Origin: Calidifontibacillus erzurumensis
Lineage (GTDB): Bacteria > Bacillota > Bacilli > Bacillales > Bacillaceae_J
Direction of reading: 5' to 3'
Length of the DNA stretch: 64,000 bases
NCBI RefSeq assembly: GCF_013303125.1
Contig: NZ_JABTTE010000014.1
Coordinates: 32,802 to 96,801 of the forward strand
Positions within the stretch are counted from its first letter, which is position 1; each line of letters opens with the position of its first letter. The translations under genes and the position numbers were made by a program. Below the pieces are notes generated by a model that saw only the letters and a list, made by a program, of their open reading frames with translations, ran no database searches and had not been told where the DNA came from. Positions 58,025-64,000 of this stretch are shown one piece after another.

Positions 58025-59161
58025 TTATTTTAATTTTTTTAGCTTATCCCCGATGACATCTCCTAAAGAAAATCTGAATGGCTCTTCTGTTTGTTGGTAA
58101 GCTTTTAAATTTTCTTTTGGATCTTCATCTAGCAATTCTTTAATGCTGAGTGAGATTCGTTGATTTTCTTTATTAATGTCCAAAATTTTCGCTTTAACTT
58201 TTTCCCCTTCTTTTAATACTTCATGAGGGGTAGCAATATGGCGATTTGAAATTTGAGAAATGTGAACAAGACCTTCCACTTTAGGTGCAACTTCTACAAA
58301 TGCACCGAAATTAACTAACCGTTTCACCGTTCCTTCCACAATATCACCTGGCTTAAAGTCAATCAAATCCCATGGACCAGGCAATGTTTCTTTAATAGAC
58401 AACGAAATTCTTTCATTTTCTTTGTCTAATCCAATGACTTTCACTTTTACTTTTTGTCCTTCTTCAACGACATCAGAAGGCTTCTCTACATGCTGATGAG
58501 ATAATTGAGAAATATGTACTAATCCATCTATTCCGCCAATATCAACAAAAACCCCAAAATCAGCAATGCGCTGAACTGTTCCTTCTAATACTTGACCTAC
58601 TTCCAACGAATTCAATGTTTGCTGTTTTTTCTTAGCAATTTCATCATCAAGCACGGCACGGTGTGATAAAATAACACGATTTTTTTCACGGTCAAGCTCC
58701 ACTACTTTTAAAGGTAATGTTCGACCTTTATAGTCAGAAAAATCTTCAACAAAATGGCGCTCGACTAATGATGCAGGAATGAAACCGCGTACACCGATAT
58801 CGACAACTAAACCGCCTTTAACAACATCCTTTACTTCAGCTTCAAATACTTCGCCGATTTCAAATTTTTTCTCTAACTCTTCCCATGCTTTTTCAGCATC
58901 AACAGCCCGTTTGGAAAGAACAATTTCATCTTCTTCAACTTTGATTACTTTTAATGTCAGTTCATCATCTACTTGAACGACATCACCAGCTTTATCAATA
59001 TGTAAACTGGATAGTTCACTAATAGGTACAATTCCTTCTACTTTAAAACCAATGTCAACTAATACATGTTTGTCTTCGACCTTGGTAACTTTGCCTGTAA
59101 CAACATCACCAACTTCAAATGATTTTACTTCTAAATTTTGTTTCATTTCTTCAGTCATCAT
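58025..59161 (-). CDS. ypfD: S1-domain RNA-binding protein (YpfD)
   Basis: 378 residues with four S1 repeats, at about 16-85, 100-170, 188-255 and 273-342; the last two are the most typical (GTVQRIADFGVFVDIGGIDG and GTVKRLVNFGAFVEVAPKVE). It is related to ribosomal protein S1 but shorter than the six-repeat E. coli form, as usual in Firmicutes (annotated rpsA there). GGAGG precedes two adjacent ATG codons. Transcribed with fni. Confidence 0.94.
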   Translation of the reverse strand: MMTEEMKQNLEVKSFEVGDVVTGKVTKVEDKHVLVDIGFKVEGIVPISELSSLHIDKAGDVVQVDDELTLKVIKVEEDEIVLSKRAVDAEKAWEELEKKFEIGEVFEAEVKDVVKGGLVVDIGVRGFIPASLVERHFVEDFSDYKGRTLPLKVVELDREKNRVILSHRAVLDDEIAKKKQQTLNSLEVGQVLEGTVQRIADFGVFVDIGGIDGLVHISQLSHQHVEKPSDVVEEGQKVKVKVIGLDKENERISLSIKETLPGPWDLIDFKPGDIVEGTVKRLVNFGAFVEVAPKVEGLVHISQISNRHIATPHEVLKEGEKVKAKILDINKENQRISLSIKELLDEDPKENLKAYQQTEEPFRFSLGDVIGDKLKKLK

Positions 59162-59282
59162 TAATCCTCCTCAATCCACAAACGACAGTCTGCTTCCTAT
59201 ATTTTTTGCTTTTTCGAAAAAGTAAAAACAATCTTTTTTATAACTTCTTACAAACCATAAATTTTGTCAAGTAGATTGCATT

Positions 59283-59867
59283 TTATTTACTATTCTTTTC
59301 AATTAATTCTCGGATTTTCTCCATCATAATATCTGTCGCTTCTTGTGCTGATATTTTTCCCAATCTCATTGACTCAAAATCAATTGGTTCTCCATAAATA
59401 ACTTTAATTTTGCTAAAAGGCTTATAGCTTCCAATAATTGCACAAGGAACAACTTGCGCATTCGACCTTAAGGCGAAAAAACCAGCACCGGCTAGGCCTG
59501 TGCCTAATTCACCTGTCCTACTTCTTGTTCCTTCAGGAAATAGTCCCAAGACTTGACCTTCCTTTAACAACGCAAGTCCTGTTTTTAAAGCGGTGCGGTC
59601 GCTCATCCCTCTTTTAACTGGAAAAGCTCGGATCCTATAGAGGATTGATTTCAAAACGGGTACTTTAAAAAGTTCTTCCTTTGCCATAAAGCTGATTTCC
59701 CGGGGACATGTTATTCCAAGCAAAGGGGGATCATTATTGGAAATATGATTACTTACGAGCAGTACACTGCCTTCCTTCGGGAAATGATTGGCACCCATAA
59801 CCTCTACTTTGTAAAGGAATTTATAGTAGGCCGTACAGATTGCTTTCCCGAACTTGTACAGCCACAT
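59283..59867 (-). CDS. plsC: 1-acyl-glycerol-3-phosphate acyltransferase
   Basis: Makes phosphatidic acid in phospholipid synthesis. 194 residues from ATG 59867 behind AAAGGAG: catalytic H41-x4-D46 (SNHISNNDPP), AFPVKRG, and glycerol-phosphate-binding FPEGTRSRTGE (110-120). An extension to 59921 overlaps cmk and is unlikely. It follows cmk by four bases. Confidence 0.94.
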   Translation of the reverse strand: MWLYKFGKAICTAYYKFLYKVEVMGANHFPKEGSVLLVSNHISNNDPPLLGITCPREISFMAKEELFKVPVLKSILYRIRAFPVKRGMSDRTALKTGLALLKEGQVLGLFPEGTRSRTGELGTGLAGAGFFALRSNAQVVPCAIIGSYKPFSKIKVIYGEPIDFESMRLGKISAQEATDIMMEKIRELIEKNSK

Positions 59868-59871
59868 AGCA

Positions 59872-60540
59872 TCAACTCCTTTCTTTAATGATTTCGATAA
59901 TTTTTGCAACAACTTCATCAATCGTTAAAGAAGTTGTATCAATTTCAATAGCATCGTCCGCTTTTAAGAGCGGCGCGGTTTCCCGTTCCGAATCCAATTT
60001 ATCACGTAGGGAAATCTCTTCTTTTAATTTCTCTAAATCTGACTGAATTCCTTTTTGAATATTTTCTTGAAATCTTCTATTTGCCCTTTCTTCCACTGAT
60101 GCAATCATAAATATTTTTACTTCAGCATTTGGCAACACATGCGTACCAATGTCACGGCCATCCATAACGACACCGCCTTCTTTAGCAAGCTCTTGCTGCA
60201 TTTGAACCATTAATTGACGGACACCAGGATGTTTGGCAACCGTTGGTACCGCATTCGTTACTTCATTATTCCGAATGTCTTTTGTGACATCAACGCCATC
60301 AACAAAAACCTTTCCTCCTAGATTTGCAGGCTCTAAATGAATGTTTGTGTCCATCAATAAACTGGTTAGCTTTTGTTCATCTTCCAAATTTATTTTTTTT
60401 TGCAAAGCTTTATATGTAAGTGCACGATACATGGCACCAGTATCAATATATGTAAAAGAGCATTTCTCAGCAATCTTGCGCGCAACGGTACTCTTACCAG
60501 CTGCAGCCGGTCCGTCTATAGCAACATTTATTTTCCGCAT
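59872..60540 (-). CDS. cmk: cytidylate kinase
   Basis: Phosphorylates CMP and dCMP. 222 residues from ATG 60540 behind GAGGTG: P-loop GPAAAGKS (10-17), [36 protein letters not shown] and [13 protein letters not shown]. Full length. First of cmk-plsC. Confidence 0.97.
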   Translation of the reverse strand: MRKINVAIDGPAAAGKSTVARKIAEKCSFTYIDTGAMYRALTYKALQKKINLEDEQKLTSLLMDTNIHLEPANLGGKVFVDGVDVTKDIRNNEVTNAVPTVAKHPGVRQLMVQMQQELAKEGGVVMDGRDIGTHVLPNAEVKIFMIASVEERANRRFQENIQKGIQSDLEKLKEEISLRDKLDSERETAPLLKADDAIEIDTTSLTIDEVVAKIIEIIKERS

Positions 60541-60573
60541 TACATTCACCTCAAATGTTCAAATTATTTCAAC

Positions 60574-60596
60574 AAAAAAAGCAGGTAAATTCCTGC
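60574..60596 (-). terminator. terminator of ypfA-ypfB
   Basis: A 5-bp stem GCAGG/CCTGC with a six-base loop is followed by seven T, three bases after the ypfB stop. Confidence 0.75.
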
Positions 60597-60599
60597 ATA

Positions 60600-60776
60600 C
60601 TATCTATTCATTGTTTCAATTATTTCTGTATGTTCATCTCTCATAACGCCTTCATAATATATCATTTTGCTTACAAAAGGCGCTAATTGTTTATTAGAAA
60701 TTAAACATTGACCAATAATTAAAAATATGAAATGCAGGATTAAAAATTTTATTATGTATTTTTCGACCTTCTTCAT
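60600..60776 (-). CDS. ypfB: DUF5359 family protein YpfB
   Basis: 58 residues from ATG 60776, with a weak GGTG site. A basic start (MKKVEKYIIK), one membrane span (FLILHFIFLIIGQCLI), and the tail APFVSKMIYYEGVMRDEHTE, which fits the YpfB family (Q/YYEGV). Placed between ypfA and cmk as in B. subtilis. Function unknown. Confidence 0.78.
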   Translation of the reverse strand: MKKVEKYIIKFLILHFIFLIIGQCLISNKQLAPFVSKMIYYEGVMRDEHTEIIETMNR

Positions 60777-60833
60777 TAAACAACACCAACCATTTTTTTG
60801 GTTAGTATTTCACATAATGAATGAACTATGCAT

Positions 60834-61496
60834 TTAATAACCTTTTTTTCGATCACTTAATTGCCGATCAAAACAAAACTTGATAATTTGTTGAATTTTC
60901 GATTCAGGCAAATCAATATATTGAATAGAAGCTTTATCTCTGTTCCCCATTTCTCCATAAATTAGGCGGATGATCTTGCTTTTTGTATTTATATAAAAGT
61001 ATTCACCATTGGATAAAGGTAGTACAAAATAACAGAGTATCTCCATATTTACCTTAAATTGATGTTTAGGTGGAAGGATAAAGGCTGCTCCACCTCCGCT
61101 TATATCTGAAGTAACTGTCACAAATGGTTTAAATTCATTATTATTCAAAGGATGAACCGCAACATCAACCGAAGTTTCGATGCGAACGAATTCCCTTCTT
61201 TGTATGCGAAATAGCTTTTCTTTTCCAGGATAATTGATGATCATCATTGGAATATTTTCTTTTTTTCGTCCGACTATTACTGATTCAAAAGAATAAATAA
61301 TATTATCCTTTTTCGAAAGAAAAGATGCTTCAAATGCTGTTCCATCTAAAAAAAAGGCATGTTTACCCGTTTTCTCACTAATAGGATAATCAATGAATAT
61401 GAGTTGATTTTTTATGTCTACGATTTTACTTTTATACCGATCTTGATCTTCGGAATTTTTTAATTTAATAAAAAGCGTATCCCCGATTGAAAGCAA
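60834..61496 (-). CDS. ypfA: PilZ-domain c-di-GMP receptor YpfA (MotI/DgrA)
   Basis: In B. subtilis YpfA binds cyclic di-GMP and brakes the flagellar motor. About 220 residues from TTG 61496, seven bases after GGGGAG; the frame is open to 61535 without a better site. It has a YcgR-like N-terminal domain and a PilZ domain with the RxxxR switch in QRREFVRIE (about 99-107) and DISGGGAAF (131-139). Both c-di-GMP motifs are intact. Confidence 0.92.
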   Translation of the reverse strand: MLSIGDTLFIKLKNSEDQDRYKSKIVDIKNQLIFIDYPISEKTGKHAFFLDGTAFEASFLSKKDNIIYSFESVIVGRKKENIPMMIINYPGKEKLFRIQRREFVRIETSVDVAVHPLNNNEFKPFVTVTSDISGGGAAFILPPKHQFKVNMEILCYFVLPLSNGEYFYINTKSKIIRLIYGEMGNRDKASIQYIDLPESKIQQIIKFCFDRQLSDRKKGY

Positions 61497-61551
61497 TTCA
61501 ATTCTCCCCCGTCTTGGATTGGCGTCCTCATTCAATAATTATCTCACGAAA

Positions 61552-61592
61552 CAAAAGAAAGGAAAAGCCTTGAATTATTAATAGACTTTTCC
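61552..61592 (-). terminator. terminator of sleB-ypeB
   Basis: Minus-strand GGAAAAG pairs with CTTTTCC over an 18-base loop and is followed by TTTCTTTTG, 13 bases after the ypeB stop. Confidence 0.75.
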
Positions 61593-61604
61593 TACCTTTC
61601 CTGT

Positions 61605-62954
61605 TTAAACTTGTTCATAGATTGGTTCGGCATTTTTTAGTTTTTCTACTTTTTCTTCAGAACCATCAATCGCGTTAATATAAATGCGATATGTGTCATT
61701 ATTAATTGTTCCCATAATTTCATAGCAAAGCGCTTCTTCTCCTAGATCGTCATTAATAATAGCGAGGCGATGTTCCATCACTTTAACCGCAGGATTCACT
61801 TTCTTCAAAGCCTCTTCTATCGTTAGCTTTGTTTTAGGAATTGTTCGTTTATGGTGGGCAAGCAAATAATCATTTGCAGAAAATCCGATAATTTCCCCAT
61901 TATCCAAAGCAACTTTCATTCGGATTGAATCTGGATATACCCTTATATCATCTTGCATTGCAACAAATGTAAATACGCCAATGGAATCATACTGTGCACT
62001 TTCAAATAACTGCAAATCTTTAAAATGGTTAGCTTCTAAATATTTTTTAGCTTTTTCTGCTGCTTCATTTAAGCTAATCTTTTGCGTTTTTATATCACGA
62101 TCATTTAATACCCATATTGGATATCCACCTTTTTTCGTAATATCCATATAAATTTCAGATTTTTGCTTCGGTGAATCTATGACAACACTATAAAAACTAT
62201 ATTCAGCTCCATCGCCGTTTTCGGAAACTTGAATGTTTGCTCGTTCATCGATTTTTATAAACCTTCGGGCAATTTGAATCGCTTCTTCTTCCGTAATTTC
62301 TTTTCCTTTTAAATATTGAAAACTTTTATCCTTTTTTGCATTCATTTGAGTAAATTCAGGTCCGAAATTGCTTTCTGAATACTCTTCTACATTTTTTTCT
62401 ACTGTTTTAAATCCATCGATAATCGTATTATCAACCTTTTCCTTTCCGGAAGCTAATGCAATTTCTACATCCATCCAACGAAGATTATTAGATAGGACTT
62501 GATGCTGTACTTTTCTCAATTCTTGTTGAATTTCCGTTGCATGTTCATATAATTGCTGTAATGTCTTATACTCGCTTTCTGTTAATGGGTCTTTTTCCAA
62601 ATCACGGACGGCAGTCTTATATGAAAAATCGCCAATATTAGATAAAAATTCTTCAGTTTTGTTAAATGGCATTAAAGCTAACGGCAATTGACCAACATCC
62701 ATACGGGCTTCGGAAGTAATCCGCCAAACATCTGCCAATGCTGGTGAAAGCTGGGATTTGGATGTCATAGCTAGCGTTGTTCCAATTTTATCTTGGAGAA
62801 GATCAATTTGATAGGTTAAATCATGGAAAGCACGCTGATAGTTATTTTCCGCATGTATTAAAATAGCGTTTTTCTCTTGATGTTCCTGATAGCCCCAAAC
62901 GCCAGTACCAATTGCAAGTACAACTAGAAAAACAATGAGTAAAGTACGGAGCAA
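61605..62954 (-). CDS. ypeB: germination protein YpeB
   Basis: Needed to place and stabilise SleB in the spore. 449 residues: N-terminal signal-anchor (LLIVFLVVLAIGTGVWGY), a helical region to about 200, and repeated PepSY domains in the C-terminal half (ITEEEAIQIARRFI, LNEAAEKAKKYLEANH, LTIEEALKKVNPAVKV). TTG start at 62954 behind GAGGTG, 17 bases after sleB. Intact. Confidence 0.95.
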   Translation of the reverse strand: MLRTLLIVFLVVLAIGTGVWGYQEHQEKNAILIHAENNYQRAFHDLTYQIDLLQDKIGTTLAMTSKSQLSPALADVWRITSEARMDVGQLPLALMPFNKTEEFLSNIGDFSYKTAVRDLEKDPLTESEYKTLQQLYEHATEIQQELRKVQHQVLSNNLRWMDVEIALASGKEKVDNTIIDGFKTVEKNVEEYSESNFGPEFTQMNAKKDKSFQYLKGKEITEEEAIQIARRFIKIDERANIQVSENGDGAEYSFYSVVIDSPKQKSEIYMDITKKGGYPIWVLNDRDIKTQKISLNEAAEKAKKYLEANHFKDLQLFESAQYDSIGVFTFVAMQDDIRVYPDSIRMKVALDNGEIIGFSANDYLLAHHKRTIPKTKLTIEEALKKVNPAVKVMEHRLAIINDDLGEEALCYEIMGTINNDTYRIYINAIDGSEEKVEKLKNAEPIYEQV

Positions 62955-62971
62955 AAATAATCACCTCGCTT

Positions 62972-63790
62972 TTACAAACAGAAAATATGTTTGCCAATTT
63001 TTTTAATTTGCGGTCTTGACCATATCCATTTTGATGTAGCTGTTTCCGGATTAAAGTAATAAAGCGCATTTCCAGTTGGATCCCATCCATTTATAGCATC
63101 AAGCACTGCTTTTTTCGCAGTTTCATTTGGTGTGAGCCAAATTTGACCATCACTCACAGCAGTAAAAGCACCAGGTTCAAAAATAACTCCTGAAACTGTA
63201 TTTGGGAATGCAGGACTATCAATACGATTTAAAATAACTGCTGCTACTGCAACTTGTCCAACATATGGTTCTCCTCTTGCTTCTCCATAAACAGCATTAG
63301 CCATTAACTGAATATCGTTTTGTGAAAAACCGTTTGGCACATTAACCGCTGTAGGTTTTGAAGGACTGGCTTGTTTTTGGGCAGTTTGCTTTTCTTTAAC
63401 TTGCTGTTCTTTTTTTACACCACCGTAATGTGTAAACTTATTGCCTTTTGCAATATTACTTTTTACAAATTGTTCATCATACTGACTGGCTTTCACTAAT
63501 TTTTGCTTTGTTGCAGGTCCTGCTAGTCCATCAACAGGTAAGCCAAATTCATATTGGAAATTTCTTAAAGCCCAATACGTACCCCATCCAAATACACCAT
63601 CAATTTTACCATTATAAAATCCTAAATATTGAAGGCGAGATTGCAGTTCAATGACATCATCGCCAACAGCACCGATTTGAATGACCTGTGGAGAAAAAGC
63701 AAATGCTTTATTTTTTTCTACAGAAGAAGAAGCCATTCCGATAACCATAATGAATATAAGTAAAAAAGGAAGGAATCGTTTTGCGCGCAT
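62972..63790 (-). CDS. sleB: spore cortex-lytic enzyme SleB
   Basis: A lytic transglycosylase that degrades spore cortex during germination. 272 residues: signal peptide (cut near AFA, about residue 31), peptidoglycan-binding domain (about 37-100, with LQSRLQYLGFYNGKIDGVFG), a Lys/Gln-rich linker, and hydrolase domain with catalytic Glu170 in NAVYGEARGEPYVGQ. ATG 63790 follows AGGAGG. Expected forespore expression; I could not place a clear sigma-G promoter. Confidence 0.96.
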   Translation of the reverse strand: MRAKRFLPFLLIFIMVIGMASSSVEKNKAFAFSPQVIQIGAVGDDVIELQSRLQYLGFYNGKIDGVFGWGTYWALRNFQYEFGLPVDGLAGPATKQKLVKASQYDEQFVKSNIAKGNKFTHYGGVKKEQQVKEKQTAQKQASPSKPTAVNVPNGFSQNDIQLMANAVYGEARGEPYVGQVAVAAVILNRIDSPAFPNTVSGVIFEPGAFTAVSDGQIWLTPNETAKKAVLDAINGWDPTGNALYYFNPETATSKWIWSRPQIKKIGKHIFCL

Positions 63791-64000
63791 TTTTTACAAA
63801 CCTCCTTAACGGAATGTTTACTATACGTATTTTCTGTAGAAAATGTTATTTTATGCATTCCATATAGGGGGTTTGGAAGTCCATAAAAAAAATGGAGTGT
63901 TTTTGTTAATAGGGTATGAATGAATTTTTAAACGAAAGTCGCCATTTATGTATATGAAAACATAGAAAAAGGGTGTTCAGAATTTAATAAAACAATAATT

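Noticed and set aside
63791..64000. Sigma-G promoter before sleB
   Set aside because: TGCATA-like and TATAGTA-like elements exist, but spacing is wrong for the sigma-G consensus, so no promoter was placed.

Overview
The window is chromosomal DNA from an AT-rich, endospore-forming member of the Bacillaceae. Evidence for this includes spoIVA, sleB-ypeB, ypjB, a SpoVIF-family gene, sspM, yphB-like and other sporulation genes, TRAP (mtrB) control of trp genes, bacillithiol synthesis (bshA), the menaquinol:cytochrome c reductase qcrABC, and strong GGAGG ribosome sites with frequent TTG/GTG starts. Gene order from about 7.5 kb to the right edge follows the Bacillus subtilis block from recU/ponA to sleB, with a few sharp differences. 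No rRNA, tRNA, CRISPR array or insertion sequence was seen. The genus cannot be fixed by reading alone.

Layout. 1-7.5 kb is an accessory stretch: two multipass permeases, an AbrB-type membrane protein, a 0.5 kb gene-free stretch, and several tiny, probably spore-related proteins ending with sspM. 7.8-11 kb holds recU-ponA on the plus strand. From 11 kb to the right edge almost everything is on the minus strand, so operons read right to left. In transcription order these are: sleB-ypeB; ypfA-ypfB; cmk-plsC; the S1 protein and fni; yphA, a YIEGIA protein and its small partner; der-gpsA, a SpoVIF-family gene, yphE-yphF; spoIVA; hbs; folE-mtrB-hepS-menG-hepT; ndk-cheR-aroC-aroB-aroH; the TRAP-controlled trpEDCF followed by hisC-tyrA-aroA; a degenerate amidohydrolase-like gene; ypiA, ypiB, ypiF; qcrABC; ypjA-ypjB-yugP; ypjD-dapB-mgsA-bshA-cca-birA; panBCD; ypmA-ypmB-aspB-asnS-dnaD-nth-ypoC. 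ypjC and ypzI are isolated plus-strand genes.

How the genes work together. The centre is an aromatic supraoperon: aroB, aroC and aroA lead to chorismate, aroH and tyrA go to the Phe/Tyr branch, trpEDCF to indole-3-glycerol phosphate, and hisC/aspB are aminotransferases. mtrB encodes the RNA-binding regulator whose 12-triplet target, antiterminator and terminator are all visible before trpE. The folE-mtrB-hepS-menG-hepT cluster serves folate and menaquinone, and menaquinone feeds qcrABC. The pan and birA genes serve CoA and biotin.

Most notable: trpB and trpA are absent from an otherwise complete, TRAP-regulated trp operon; bshB1 and dinG are absent from their usual positions; an extra amidohydrolase-like gene lacking the metal-binding HxH motif sits after aroA behind an inverted repeat that overlaps its ribosome site; and panB has a structured leader with a hairpin carrying two bulged adenosines and an intrinsic terminator. 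All start choices and family names are by reading only; no search was run.
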